Positions 19,284 to 28,180 of a DNA stretch of 41,710 nucleotides are shown here, piece by piece. The notes beneath the pieces are model-generated. The model saw nothing but the letters and a program-made list of their open reading frames with translations. It had not been told where the DNA came from and ran no database searches. The stretch spans positions 1-41,710 of the forward strand of contig NZ_AQGQ01000013.1 in assembly GCF_000388115.1 (NCBI RefSeq), written 5' to 3'. This DNA is from Aeromonas molluscorum 848 (GTDB taxonomy: Bacteria > Pseudomonadota > Gammaproteobacteria > Enterobacterales > Aeromonadaceae). Both the position numbers and the translations under genes were made by a program. How positions within the stretch are numbered: position 1 is the stretch's first letter; each line of letters begins with the position of its first letter.

Positions 19284-20111
19284 ATGGCAAACTGTTTTGT
19301 CGGTGATATACAGGGTTGCTATGACGACCTGCGCCGCCTGCTCGAGCTGGCTGATTTTGATCCCGTAAAGGACAGACTCTGGCTGGCGGGGGATCTGGTG
19401 GCACGGGGACCAGACTCTCTCTCTGTGCTGCGCTTTGCCAAGTCTCTTGGGGATAGCGCCGTCTGCATACTCGGCAATCATGACCTGCATCTGCTGGCGG
19501 TCGCCGAAGGGGTGGCGCCCCTCAAGAAAAAAGACAGGCTGCAGACCCTGATGGAGGCGCCGGACAGGGATGCCCTGCTGGAATGGCTGCGTCATCGACC
19601 ACTGCTGGCCGAGTGCAGCCACCCGACCAACCCTGTGATGATGGTCCATGCAGGTCTCTCTCCGGCGTGGGATGCCGATACCGCCCGCCGCTGTGCCAGG
19701 GAGGTGGAGAGCCTGCTGCGAAGCGACCAGTATCAATGGCTGCTGCATCACATGTATGGCGATCATCCCGACAGCTGGGATGAAGGCCTGATCGGCATAG
19801 ATCGCTATCGCTACATCATCAACAGCTTCACCCGGATGCGCTTTTGCCACGCCGATGGTCGGCTCGACTTCAAGTGCAAGCTGGGGCCTGATGAGTCGAC
19901 GCCCGGACTGCACCCCTGGTTCGAACTGCGGGAACGTCATAGCGACGATCCCACCCTGGTATTCGGTCACTGGGCGGCCTTGATGGGCAGCACTGGCCGC
20001 AGCCATATCAAGGCCCTCGATACCGGCTGCGTCTGGGGCAACAGCCTCACCCTGTGGCGTCTGGAAGATGATGCCCTGATCAGCACCCCCTGCCCCGCGC
20101 ATGCTCGCTGA
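19284..20111 (+). CDS. apaH: Symmetrical bis(5'-nucleosyl)-tetraphosphatase ApaH
   Basis: This 275-residue metallophosphatase has the motif series GDIQGCYDDLRRLLE (residues 8-22), GDLVARGPDSL (about 37-47) and LGNHDLHLL (about 65-73), plus later metal ligands in MMVHAGLSPAW and FGHWAALMG. It splits Ap4A symmetrically to two ADP and, in E. coli, can remove Np4N caps from RNA 5' ends. It is the last gene of the lptD-to-apaH operon and is followed by a clear terminator at 20152-20175. Confidence 0.96.
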   Translation: MANCFVGDIQGCYDDLRRLLELADFDPVKDRLWLAGDLVARGPDSLSVLRFAKSLGDSAVCILGNHDLHLLAVAEGVAPLKKKDRLQTLMEAPDRDALLEWLRHRPLLAECSHPTNPVMMVHAGLSPAWDADTARRCAREVESLLRSDQYQWLLHHMYGDHPDSWDEGLIGIDRYRYIINSFTRMRFCHADGRLDFKCKLGPDESTPGLHPWFELRERHSDDPTLVFGHWAALMGSTGRSHIKALDTGCVWGNSLTLWRLEDDALISTPCPAHAR

Positions 20112-20151
20112 GATATGGGCCCAGCGGCGATCCGCAGAAGCACAGACCAAT

Positions 20152-20175
20152 AAAAGGCCCCTCACGGGGCCTTTT
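20152..20175. terminator. Bidirectional terminator between apaH and folA
   Basis: A perfect 10-bp stem AAAAGGCCCC / GGGGCCTTTT has a TCAC loop, with A and T tracts on either side. It lies between convergent apaH and folA. Confidence 0.93.
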
Positions 20176-20194
20176 TATTGTCAACACCCTACAC

Positions 20195-20710
20195 CTAGGG
20201 CGACACCGCCGATGGGCCGTGGCGCACCAGGGTCTCGAAGCGATAAGCGTGGGGGTTCTTCTCATCCGGCTGATGAGCCTCGCTCGCCACACAATGCCAC
20301 TCCTGCGCCTCATAGGCCGGGAAGCGGGTGTCACCCTCCACATTCAGGTCAATCTGGGTGAGATAGAGGGTGTCGGCCTGGTTCAGCAACTGACGATAAA
20401 GATTGCCGCCGCCAATCACCATCAGCTCCTCCACCTCTCCTCCCTCATCAAGGCTGCTCAGCACGGCCTCCAGGGAAGAGAACACCTCGACACCCTCGGG
20501 GGCATAGTCCGCATTGCGGCTGATCACCAGATTACGCCTTCCCGGAAGGGGACGACCGATGGACTCGAACGTGCGACGCCCCATCAGGATAGGTTTACCC
20601 AAGGTCACCCGCTTGAAATGGGCCAGATCGGCGGGCAGATGCCAAGGCATCTGGTTGTCCTTGCCGATCACGCGATCACAGGCCATGGCGGCAATCATGG
20701 AAATCTTCAT
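20195..20710 (-). CDS. folA: Dihydrofolate reductase
   Basis: This 171-residue type I DHFR begins MKISMIAAMACDRVIGKDNQ and contains MPWHLPADLAHFKRVTLGKP, with the active-site Asp in PADL, then MGRRTFESIGRPLPGRRN and VIGGGNLYRQLL. The ATG at 20710 is chosen because the residues in front of it in the longer frame (MCERCCETDA) are not part of the enzyme. It makes tetrahydrofolate with NADPH and is the trimethoprim target. It starts 22 bases after the yjjB stop on the same strand, so it may be cotranscribed with yjjPB. Confidence 0.96.
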   Translation of the reverse strand: MKISMIAAMACDRVIGKDNQMPWHLPADLAHFKRVTLGKPILMGRRTFESIGRPLPGRRNLVISRNADYAPEGVEVFSSLEAVLSSLDEGGEVEELMVIGGGNLYRQLLNQADTLYLTQIDLNVEGDTRFPAYEAQEWHCVASEAHQPDEKNPHAYRFETLVRHGPSAVSP

Positions 20711-20732
20711 GGCGTCAGTCTCACAGCATCTC

Positions 20733-21200
20733 TCACACAATGGGCCGGTTACGGTACACGACCAGCGAGGGTATCGCCAGCCCGAAGCTCAGGGCGCCGA
20801 CGATAAAGATAGCCTTCAACCCATTCTCCAGGGCGCTCTGGATAAGCTCCAGGGTCACCCCGTGAATATTGAGTTCGACAATGGCAATCATCGTCTTGAA
20901 GGCATAGCTGCCGGGGATCATGGGGATAATGGAGGCCACGCTGAACACGGGACGCGGGGCCAGCAGCCGCCGCGACCAATGGACACAGACAAAGCCGACA
21001 GTGGTCGCCGCCGCCAGAGTTGCCCACTCGATGGGCATCCCCTCATGCATCAACAAGGTTCGCAGGCTATGGGCCAGGGCGCCGCCCATGGCGCAATACT
21101 TGAGCATACGGGGCGGCACGTTGAACAGCATGGCAAAGCCCACCGCCGGGATAGCCGACCAGAAGGCATCCTTGAGCAACAGCCAGAGCAGATCCATCAT
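20733..21200 (-). CDS. yjjB: ThrE-type exporter small subunit YjjB
   Basis: This 155-residue, four-helix membrane protein matches the C-terminal half (DUF3815) of ThrE threonine/serine exporters. Landmarks are AIPAVGFAMLFNVPPR near residue 16 and the central SIIPMIPGSYAFKTM near 91. In E. coli the equivalent YjjB works with YjjP and has been linked to succinate export. The partner yjjP lies upstream on the same strand with a 103-base gap. Substrate here is unknown. Two adjacent ATGs begin the gene; the first is used, preceded by a G-rich tract. Confidence 0.85.
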   Translation of the reverse strand: MMDLLWLLLKDAFWSAIPAVGFAMLFNVPPRMLKYCAMGGALAHSLRTLLMHEGMPIEWATLAAATTVGFVCVHWSRRLLAPRPVFSVASIIPMIPGSYAFKTMIAIVELNIHGVTLELIQSALENGLKAIFIVGALSFGLAIPSLVVYRNRPIV

Positions 21201-21303
21201 GGCCGCCCCCCCCAGATCCCGCGGTCTGACGATGTGACCAGTCGGGTAACGAGACTGAGACTTCTATCCGAGCCCCTCGAAGCAACCACCAGCTGCAATG
21301 GCA

Positions 21304-22101
21304 TCATACTTTCCACCCCCAGATCCCGGTGACCGACATGGCAAGCACTATGCCGACAGCGGCACTGATGGTGAGCAGGGTCGCGGTCCCCCAGCGGGCC
21401 AGCCCCATATTGAAGTAGCCCTTGACCATGTCGGAGACCGCATTGATGAGGGGAAACCCTGGCACCAGCAACAGGACGCTGGCTGCCATGGCGAGGTAGG
21501 GTTGTTCACCCCAGCCAAAAAAAGTGGCACTGGAGGCAAGTAGTGTGGCGATGAAGCCGGTCACGGCAAAGTTGATGAGCGGACTGTGGTGATGGCGCGC
21601 CATCAGCTGGCGTCCCCGCATGGCGACGGCGCTGGCGACAAAACTAACCAGGAAGATGGGCCAATCGCCGCCAAACAGCAGGCTGAAGGCACCACAGGAT
21701 AACCCCACCATGGGGACCACCAGCCAGGGATGATAGTGGAAGGGTTTGATGGCATCGAGTCGCTGCCTGACTTCCCGCGCCCCGATGAGGTGCTTCTCCG
21801 CCATGATGCACAGTCGTTGTACCTCGCATACCACCTGCATATTGATGCCGTGCTCGCGCACCCGGCGGGTGGTGGTGACGCAATGCCCCTGATAGAGGCT
21901 GGTCAGCACGATGGCGCTTGAGGAGATGGCCATTTCGACACTCTCCAACCCAAGCGCCAGACCCAGCCGCATTGTGGTTTGCTCGATGAGCCGGCTTTCG
22001 GCACCAAACTGGGCCAACATCTGTCCTGTCTTGACGAGGATGCGGGTGACCTCTGTCTGCTGTTCCCGGGACAGCACCCTTCTTGGACTGATACTTCTCA
22101 T
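21304..22101 (-). CDS. yjjP: ThrE-type exporter large subunit YjjP
   Basis: This 265-residue protein carries the DUF1212 N-terminal half of ThrE transporters. A cytoplasmic part (about 1-115) contains TGQMLAQFGAESRLIEQTTM and SISSSAIVLTSL-like sequence (seen as AISSSAIVLTSLYQG). Five hydrophobic segments follow, with LLVPGFPLINAVSDMVKGYF near 215. An AAGGGAAT ribosome site precedes the ATG. It forms a two-gene exporter with yjjB downstream; relatives move threonine/serine or, in E. coli YjjPB, succinate. The specificity cannot be assigned from the sequence. Confidence 0.86.
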   Translation of the reverse strand: MRSISPRRVLSREQQTEVTRILVKTGQMLAQFGAESRLIEQTTMRLGLALGLESVEMAISSSAIVLTSLYQGHCVTTTRRVREHGINMQVVCEVQRLCIMAEKHLIGAREVRQRLDAIKPFHYHPWLVVPMVGLSCGAFSLLFGGDWPIFLVSFVASAVAMRGRQLMARHHHSPLINFAVTGFIATLLASSATFFGWGEQPYLAMAASVLLLVPGFPLINAVSDMVKGYFNMGLARWGTATLLTISAAVGIVLAMSVTGIWGWKV

Positions 22102-22406
22102 ATTCCCTTCGAGTCGTAGCGTTAAAGGCGCTATCTTAGCCTAGCTGGCCAGGCTATTCACCCATCCTTGGTAGGGTATATTAGGGTGAGAGATCAACTA
22201 ACCGAATGAAAAATAGCTTGAAAGCGATATCACTCATAATAATGGGTGCAATCAACAACCAGCATGGGATAGTAGTCTCCTTAACATCACAACATGCCAG
22301 CGCGACAAATAAAACTCGATAAAACAATGTTTGACTCATCCGCCAGGTCATCCGGAATAATAATTTTCCACGCTATAACACGGCACAGGTCATTGCCGAA
22401 TGGCAC
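22102..22406. other. AT-richer intergenic stretch, no gene recognised
   Basis: About 300 bases lie between the yjjP start and the DUF3135 gene stop, both leftward. It is clearly AT-richer than its surroundings from about 22190 to 22380. It must hold the yjjP promoter near 22110-22190. No ORF with a ribosome site, tRNA or repeat was seen. Confidence 0.45.
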
Positions 22407-22745
22407 TTATTTATGGCGATGGTCCTGCAACGAGACCACATTATCGCGCGGTGGCAATGGGGGAAGTTCATCCTCTTCCGAGAAATAGCAGAGCCGGCTC
22501 ATCTCGCTTCGCATCAGGAAGAAGGAGTCTTGCATCATGTTGACGATGCGAAGACAGCTGTCGATGGGGTTCTTGGCCAGTCTGCGCTGGCAGTCGACCT
22601 GAAACTGCAATCCTCTCAATCTGCGCTGCTGATCCGGATTGGCTGTTTCTATCACCGCCTCTATCTGTTCATAGAGCAGGGTCTCAAGCAAGTGAGGCTC
22701 TGTTGCGGCCAGTCGTTTCAAGGTATCAAAATCAGGTAATTCCAT
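22407..22745 (-). CDS. DUF3135 domain protein
   Basis: From the ATG at 22745 this is a 112-residue, mostly helical, charged cytosolic protein beginning MELPDFDTLKRLAATEPHLL, with CRRLAKNPIDSCLRI-like text (seen as CQRRLAKNPIDSCLRIVNMM) in the middle and a tail EEDELPPLPPRDNVVSLQ. This matches the DUF3135 family of gammaproteobacteria, which has no known function. The start is set by GGAG lying eight bases upstream; a GTG four codons earlier is less likely because it overlaps that site. It stands alone between AT-rich spacers. Confidence 0.8.
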   Translation of the reverse strand: MELPDFDTLKRLAATEPHLLETLLYEQIEAVIETANPDQQRRLRGLQFQVDCQRRLAKNPIDSCLRIVNMMQDSFFLMRSEMSRLCYFSEEDELPPLPPRDNVVSLQDHRHK

Positions 22746-23157
22746 ATCGCCCTCCACTCTCGCATCGAGAGGGTGTGATGCCGGAACATTGCCTGTTCCA
22801 GCCTCTCCTACTGGTTATATATGCCAAGGGGGAGCGGAGTTCAATTTACCATTAAATCGCTTGCGGGCTTCCATTGAATACAATTCCCTACGACAAGAAC
22901 ATATTAATCATTGCAGATCAGCATCTTGAATTTTTAAATCGAAGCTCATCCCGAACCATGATCTCTTATACATTTTTAACAAGCCGGGTAGCACTATTAT
23001 TCCCATTGCGGACTTTACGTCTGAAAATGTATTTTCAAGCTGTTCGACAACCCCATGAACAATCACGCGACATATTGGCCACCGAGCCCAGGATTTAACA
23101 TATCTATCTGATTATGCTATTTTATTTCCCTATCTATCGCGACAGACAAGGGATCGT
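22746..23157. other. AT-rich divergent intergenic region upstream of mog
   Basis: This 410-base region separates the divergent DUF3135 gene and mog. Its right part (about 22860-23150) is distinctly AT-rich. A TATGCTAT sequence at 23113-23120 could be the mog -10 element. No convincing gene, tRNA or known riboswitch is visible; a small RNA is possible. Confidence 0.45.
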
Positions 23158-23688
23158 ATGAATAAGGCAAAGATCGGCATAGTCACCGTCAGTGACAGAG
23201 CCAGTGCAGGCATCTACGAGGACCTCTCCGGCAAGGCCATCATGGACACGCTTGGGTGCTACCTGAGCTGTGAGTGGGAAGCCGTCTACCGCCTGATCCC
23301 GGACGAACAGCCCCAGATTGAGGCATGCCTGACTCAGCTGGCGGATGACGCGCAGTGCTGCCTCATCGTCACCACCGGGGGCACAGGGCCCGCCAAGCGT
23401 GATGTCACCCCTGAAGCGACCGAGGCGGTGTGCGATCGCATGATGCCGGGCTTTGGTGAGCTGATGCGCGCCGAGTCGCTCAAGTTCGTCCCGACCGCCA
23501 TTCTCTCCCGCCAGACCGCAGGCCTGCGGGGCAGTACCCTTATCGTCAACCTGCCAGGCAAACCAAAATCCATTCGCGAGTGCCTGGATGCGGTCTTCCC
23601 CGCCATTCCTTACTGCATCGATCTGATGGAAGGGCCCTATCTCGAGTGCGATGAGAACGTCATCAAGCCTTTTCGCCCCAAGCAGTAA
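23158..23688 (+). CDS. mog: Molybdopterin adenylyltransferase MogA
   Basis: This 176-residue MoCF-fold protein begins MNKAKIGIVTVSDRASAGIY. It contains LIVTTGGTGPAKRDVTPEAT (about 72-91), the nucleotide-binding loop, and GSTLIVNLPGKPKSIRECLD (about 124-143). Both are near identical to E. coli MogA, which adenylates molybdopterin before molybdate insertion by MoeA. A GGGA ribosome site precedes the ATG. It is monocistronic by appearance and converges on the aryl polyene cluster through a strong shared terminator. Confidence 0.94.
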   Translation: MNKAKIGIVTVSDRASAGIYEDLSGKAIMDTLGCYLSCEWEAVYRLIPDEQPQIEACLTQLADDAQCCLIVTTGGTGPAKRDVTPEATEAVCDRMMPGFGELMRAESLKFVPTAILSRQTAGLRGSTLIVNLPGKPKSIRECLDAVFPAIPYCIDLMEGPYLECDENVIKPFRPKQ

Positions 23689-23708
23689 GCTCTGCTCACC
23701 CCCAATAA

Positions 23709-23734
23709 AAAGAGGCGCCCAAGGGCGCCTCTTT
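23709..23734. terminator. Bidirectional terminator between mog and the aryl polyene cluster
   Basis: A perfect 11-bp stem AAAGAGGCGCC / GGCGCCTCTTT with a CAAG loop lies 20 bases after the mog stop and 14 bases beyond the apeR stop. It can end both converging transcripts. Confidence 0.9.
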
Positions 23735-23747
23735 GCCATGCCGGCCA

Positions 23748-24986
23748 TCACGGCCAGCGCTTGAAGATGAGCGAGGTATTGATGCCACCAAAGGCGAAGT
23801 TGTTGGACATCACGTACTCCACATCCAGCACCCGGCCGCCGCTGCGGATATGGTCCAGCGGGGCGCAGGCGGGATCCGGCTCGTTCAGGTTGAGGGTGGG
23901 AGAGAACCAGCCCTCATTCATCATCTCCAAAGAGAGCCAGGCCTCGATGGCGCCGCAGGCTCCCAGGGTGTGACCAAGGTAGCTTTTCAATGAGGAGATG
24001 GGGGTCTTGTCCCCGAAAATAGCACCTGTGGCATGACTCTCGGCAATATCGCCACGCTCGGTCGCCGTGCCGTGAGCACTGATATAGCCAATGTCCCCGG
24101 CCTGCAAACCGGCATCGTTCAAGGCCATCTCCATGCAGAGTTGCATGGTTTCTCTCTGGGGCTGGGTGACATGGGCGGCGTCGCAGTTGGTGGCAAACCC
24201 CACCAGCTCGGCGAGGATGGTCGCGCCCCGCGCCAGGGCATGCTCCAGCTCCTCCAGCACAAGGGTGCCAGCCCCCTCCCCTATCACCAAACCATCGCGA
24301 TCCCTGTCAAAGGGTCTGGGGCTCTGCTGCGGAGTCTCATTTTGCAAGCTGGTCGCGAACAGGGTGTCAAACACCACGGCCTCAGAAGGGCAAAGCTCCT
24401 CCGCGCCACCCGCCACCATCAGATCCTGATAGCCATGCTTGATCGCCTCATAGGCATAGCCAATCCCCTGACTGCCGGAAGTGCAGGCGCTCGAGGTGGG
24501 AATGACCCGGCCACGCAGCCCAAAGAAGAGGCCAGTATTGACCGCCGCCGTGTGGGGCATCATCTGCACATAGGTGGTTGCCGTGATGCTGGCCGTGGTC
24601 TTGTCGTTGAGCATGGCGCCGAAGGCGCTGATGGGCGCAGTACTGCCGGTGGAGGAGCCGTAGGCGATGCCGGTGCGGCCACCGGTCAGTACCGGGTGGC
24701 CAATCAGGCCAGCCTGGCTGAGGGCCAGCTCGGTCGCCACTGTGGATAGCTGTGAGACGCGGCCCATGGCACGGGTCTGCTTGCGGGTATAGTGGCTCGG
24801 CAATGCAAAGCCCGGGATGGGGGCGGCCAGTCGGGTATTGAGCCCCTCATAGACGGCCCACTCCGGCATCTGGCACACCCCATTGCGCTCGGCCTTGAGG
24901 CGCGGCCCCACGCTCTGCCAGTCGTTGCCAAAGGCGGTCACTCCGGCCATGCCGGTCACCACGACCCGCCTGTTGTTCGCGCTCAT
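23748..24986 (-). CDS. apeR: APE beta-ketoacyl-ACP synthase ApeR (KS II type)
   Basis: This 412-residue FabF-like ketosynthase has active-site Cys168 in SSACTSGSQGIGYAYEA and catalytic histidines in ISAHGTATERGD and SYLGHTLGACGAIE. Starting VVVTGMAGVTAFGNDW, it matches the homodimeric ApeR of aryl polyene loci, thought to do an early or alternative condensation alongside the ApeO:ApeC pair. It is the last gene of the leftward operon; its ATG overlaps the apeQ stop by four bases. All catalytic residues are present. The distinction from ApeO rests on position and on intact FabF-like spacing. Confidence 0.9.
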   Translation of the reverse strand: MSANNRRVVVTGMAGVTAFGNDWQSVGPRLKAERNGVCQMPEWAVYEGLNTRLAAPIPGFALPSHYTRKQTRAMGRVSQLSTVATELALSQAGLIGHPVLTGGRTGIAYGSSTGSTAPISAFGAMLNDKTTASITATTYVQMMPHTAAVNTGLFFGLRGRVIPTSSACTSGSQGIGYAYEAIKHGYQDLMVAGGAEELCPSEAVVFDTLFATSLQNETPQQSPRPFDRDRDGLVIGEGAGTLVLEELEHALARGATILAELVGFATNCDAAHVTQPQRETMQLCMEMALNDAGLQAGDIGYISAHGTATERGDIAESHATGAIFGDKTPISSLKSYLGHTLGACGAIEAWLSLEMMNEGWFSPTLNLNEPDPACAPLDHIRSGGRVLDVEYVMSNNFAFGGINTSLIFKRWP

Positions 24987-25708
24987 ATCAGGCCTCCATT
25001 GATGGAGATCACCTGGCGGGTCACGTAAGCCGCTATGTCCGACATCAGGTAGGAGACCAGCCCCGCCACTTCGTCAGCCTGGCCCATGCGCTTGAGCGGT
25101 ATCATCTTCATCGCCTCGGCCTCTACCTCGGCATTGACCATGCCGGTGTCGATGAGCCCGGGGGCCACGCAATTGACGGTGATCTTGCGTTTGGCGAGCT
25201 CCAGCGCCAGAGCCTTGCTGGCCCCGATGATGCCCGCCTTGGCGGCGCTGTAGTTGACCTGACCTCTGTTGCCCATGATGCCTGAGACGGAGGAGAGAGT
25301 GACGATGCGCCCGCCCCGGCGCAGCCCAATCATCGGCATGATGCAGGGCTTGAGCAGGTTGTAAAAACCATCCAGATTGGTGTGCAGCACCCCATCCCAA
25401 TCTTCATCGGTCAAGGCCGGGAAGGCGCCATCGCGGATGACACCGGCGTTGCTGACCACGCCGTAATAGGCGCCATGGGTCTCGATGTCCGACTCGAGCC
25501 GGGTGCGGCACTCTTCCCTGTTCGAGATATCGAACTGGATCAGTCGCCCCTGGCCCCCCGCCGCCACTAGCTCGGCCAGGGTTGCCTCTGCGCCTGAGCG
25601 GTCACCGTGATAGTGCACCACTATGTGAAAGCCATCCCGGGCCAGCGTCAAGGCGATGGCCCGGCCTATGCCCTTGCTGGCACCCGTCACCAATACGGTG
25701 GAACTCAT
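24983..25708 (-). CDS. apeQ: APE 3-ketoacyl-ACP reductase ApeQ
   Basis: This 241-residue short-chain dehydrogenase has VTGASKGIGRAIAL near residue 6 (cofactor loop), SNAGV near 86, the catalytic Ser in LSSVSGIMG, and YSAAKAG near 150, as in FabG. It should reduce the 3-keto group with NADPH in each polyene extension round. The ATG at 25708 follows a good GGGAAGGA ribosome site; an in-frame extension to 25759 has no family match. A 107-base gap to apeP is the largest internal gap in this half of the operon. Confidence 0.91.
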   Translation of the reverse strand: MSSTVLVTGASKGIGRAIALTLARDGFHIVVHYHGDRSGAEATLAELVAAGGQGRLIQFDISNREECRTRLESDIETHGAYYGVVSNAGVIRDGAFPALTDEDWDGVLHTNLDGFYNLLKPCIMPMIGLRRGGRIVTLSSVSGIMGNRGQVNYSAAKAGIIGASKALALELAKRKITVNCVAPGLIDTGMVNAEVEAEAMKMIPLKRMGQADEVAGLVSYLMSDIAAYVTRQVISINGGLI

Positions 25709-25816
25709 AATCAATCCTTCCCTAACAAATTCAAATAATTCGGTCCCAGGCCCCCGCACAGACCATCAGGCTGCACTGGATTACCCGACATCAAGACTGA
25801 GCCAGACCGGCCACGC

Positions 25817-26272
25817 TCACGCGGTGTCCAAGAGAGTGGCCAGCTCGCCCTCACTGGGCAGATAAGTACTGAGCCGCGCCTCGGCGCAGGGCCGATCGCC
25901 ACTGAGGATCCGGCACTCGAAACTGGCCATGCCACCATCTTCCAGCAGGCATTCGGCCTCGATGATTAGCCGCTGCCCCGCCGCGAAGGCGGACACCTGA
26001 CTCTGATACTGGCGACTGCCGAGCAGCATGCCGATACGCACCGGCTCGTCTCGCTCACGTCCCCGCATCCCGGCCCAGGCGGCGATGGTCTGAGCCATCA
26101 GCTCTATGCCGACCCAGGCGGGCAAGTTTCCCTGCTCATCGAGCAGCAGCGCATGCTGCACGCCGACCCGGGTCTCGCAACGCACCCTTGCGCCCTGATA
26201 ATCGAGCAGGCGATCGAGCAGCAGCATGGGGGCCTGATGGGGTAACAGCTCGGCGATGGTTATCTTATTCAT
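25817..26272 (-). CDS. apeP: APE 3-hydroxyacyl-ACP dehydratase ApeP
   Basis: This 151-residue hot-dog protein begins MNKITIAELLPHQAPMLLLD and has the long-helix segment AWVGIELMAQTIAAWAGMRG near residue 51. This fits the ApeP dehydratase subunit. In Xenorhabdus, ApeP pairs with ApeI, and one partner supplies the catalytic histidine. Here the candidate His is in the LLPHQAP loop. It overlaps apeO by eight bases. Its own catalytic state is not certain from sequence. Confidence 0.87.
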   Translation of the reverse strand: MNKITIAELLPHQAPMLLLDRLLDYQGARVRCETRVGVQHALLLDEQGNLPAWVGIELMAQTIAAWAGMRGRERDEPVRIGMLLGSRQYQSQVSAFAAGQRLIIEAECLLEDGGMASFECRILSGDRPCAEARLSTYLPSEGELATLLDTA

Positions 26273-27554
26273 GTTCTGTAGTCATCTCTTGTGCCGCGAG
26301 GCCGCGCTCCCCATCGGGGCATGCAAGATCGCGGCGGCCCAGCAGCAGGCTGACGTTATTGCCACCAAAGGCGAAGGAGTTCGACAGTGCCAGAGTGATG
26401 GGGTCAGCCAGGCTCTTGCTGGAAAACGCGGGCCCGCCCCCTTGCACCAGTTGAATCGGCACCAGCGCAGGATCCTGCACTGAACCCTGGTCGGGGGCAG
26501 CCTGTCCCAGCTCCATCAGCAGACAACAGAGCGCCGCCTCGATGGCGCCTGCGGCCCCAAGACAATGGCCGGTCAACATCTTGCTGGAACTGCAAGGGAC
26601 CGTCTCGCCCTCCCCAAACAATCGGGCGAGTGCACGGCTCTCCATCTCATCGTTGAGCCGGGTCGCGGTGCCATGCAGGTTGATGTAATCGAGTTCGCTG
26701 GCATCAATGCCCCCCTGGCACAGGGCCATGCGCATCGCCGCCTCTGCCCCCAGCCCCTCCGGATGAGGCGCCGAGATATGCCAGGCATCGGAGGATTCAC
26801 CAGCCCCCAGCAATGCCAGCGGGGCCGGGGTCTGGCTCAGCACAAAGAGGGCTGCCCCCTCCCCGATGTTGATGCCTCGTCTAGCTTCGCCGAAGGGACG
26901 GCAGCGCGTCAGGCTGAGAGACTCCAGGCTATCAAAGCCATTGAGAGTCAAGCCGCACAGGCTGTCGGCCCCCCCGACGATCACCGCATCGGCCATCCCG
27001 GCCGCCAGCAACCGCTGGCCGCTGATAAAGGCGCGCGCACTGGAAGAGCAGGCGGTCGAGATGGTATAAGCCGGCCCCGTCAGGGCCAGTTGGCGCGCCA
27101 GAAACTCGCTCGGCGAGCCCAGCTCCTGCTGGCGGTAGTCAAAGGCAGGGGGGAGTGACGCCCCCCGTTCGCAGGCGGCGACCGCCAGCTCCGCCTCGGC
27201 AATCCCGGCCGTGCTGGTGCCAAGCACGATGGCGATGCGATCAGCCCCCACCCTGGCCTTGAGCTCATCGAGCCTGGGCTGGATCTGAGCCAGGGCCGCC
27301 AGCAGCAATCGATTGTTGCGAGAATCATAGGCCGCCAGCGCGTCAGACACCGGGGGCAACTCGCTCCTCACCCGGCCAACCGGCGTGAGTCTGCCATCGC
27401 TCAGGGCCTGATGCTCGGTGTCGAGCGGGCTGATGCCCTCCGCCTGCCAGGCGGCCAGGGCCTCGCTTACCGCCAGCTGGCCCTCGCCCAGGGCACAGAT
27501 CAGGCCGTAATCCTGGATAAAACAGGGGGACACGGGATTGATGAGCACAGTCAT
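26265..27554 (-). CDS. apeO: APE beta-ketoacyl synthase ApeO
   Basis: This 429-residue ketosynthase has active-site Cys169 in TISTACSSSARAFISGQ, and histidines in NLHGTATRLNDEM and MLTGHCLGAAGAIEAAL. In studied APE systems ApeO is the active elongating ketosynthase and pairs with the shorter ApeC, which acts as chain-length factor; both are present here. The gene overlaps apeN by four bases and apeP by eight. Compared with apeR it has a longer N-terminus and weaker similarity to FabF. Confidence 0.9.
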   Translation of the reverse strand: MTVLINPVSPCFIQDYGLICALGEGQLAVSEALAAWQAEGISPLDTEHQALSDGRLTPVGRVRSELPPVSDALAAYDSRNNRLLLAALAQIQPRLDELKARVGADRIAIVLGTSTAGIAEAELAVAACERGASLPPAFDYRQQELGSPSEFLARQLALTGPAYTISTACSSSARAFISGQRLLAAGMADAVIVGGADSLCGLTLNGFDSLESLSLTRCRPFGEARRGINIGEGAALFVLSQTPAPLALLGAGESSDAWHISAPHPEGLGAEAAMRMALCQGGIDASELDYINLHGTATRLNDEMESRALARLFGEGETVPCSSSKMLTGHCLGAAGAIEAALCCLLMELGQAAPDQGSVQDPALVPIQLVQGGGPAFSSKSLADPITLALSNSFAFGGNNVSLLLGRRDLACPDGERGLAAQEMTTEHE

Positions 27555-28129
27555 GGGGCCAACTTCTCCATCAGTAGCTGGTACTCGAAGGCGTGCTGCA
27601 CCAGACGCACAGGCTCACGCTCCCCGCCGATATCTTGATAGAAGATCTCGCTCACCAATTTGCCCCCGGGATCCCTCAGGCGCCGCACCATGCCCTCATC
27701 CTTGAGCTGCCACCCTCTGGGCAGCTGCGTCTGCCAAGCGGGGATGGGCCAGTAGCTGAGCATCACATCGGCCACTACCTGGGCCACGGGCGGCAGGGCC
27801 GTGCCGCCCAGCAGACTGGAGAGTTGCTCGGTACGGACAGCCTCGCCGTCATAGCTCACGCGAAACAACCGGATCCCGCTCGGGGTCAGCCCCACCAGGG
27901 TGAGCTGGCGACCATCGGCTTCCAGTACCGCCAGCAGCTGATGCTCCCCACTTTGGGTCCGGGCACTCAGCAGCTGCTGACGATAAAGTGGCTGCGCCAG
28001 GGTTGGCACCGGCAACACCAGGCTGGTGCCGGGGGTCAGGAAGGCGCGATTATCCGGCGCAGGGGCTGGCGGGCTGGCACAGGCGCTCAGCAAGCTGGCG
28101 CATAAACAGAGAGGCAGAAGCGGCTTCAT
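27551..28129 (-). CDS. apeN: APE lipoprotein ApeN (DUF3261)
   Basis: This 192-residue protein has a lipoprotein signal MKPLLPLCLCASLLSACASP, with the lipobox LLSAC near residue 17, so it is expected to be lipid-anchored. The body (with EGRWQLT-like text seen as ADGRQLTLVGLTPSGIRLF) matches DUF3261 proteins found in aryl polyene loci. After the signal comes a Pro/Ala-rich linker. With ApeL and ApeM it probably forms the export and outer-membrane delivery branch. Its molecular role is not known. The ATG at 28129 is set by the signal peptide; upstream in-frame residues do not fit. Confidence 0.85.
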   Translation of the reverse strand: MKPLLPLCLCASLLSACASPPAPAPDNRAFLTPGTSLVLPVPTLAQPLYRQQLLSARTQSGEHQLLAVLEADGRQLTLVGLTPSGIRLFRVSYDGEAVRTEQLSSLLGGTALPPVAQVVADVMLSYWPIPAWQTQLPRGWQLKDEGMVRRLRDPGGKLVSEIFYQDIGGEREPVRLVQHAFEYQLLMEKLAP

Positions 28130-28180
28130 CTTGTGTCCCGGGGATCTAGCGTGGGCCAAACAGGGGTGAGGGTCATGGGG

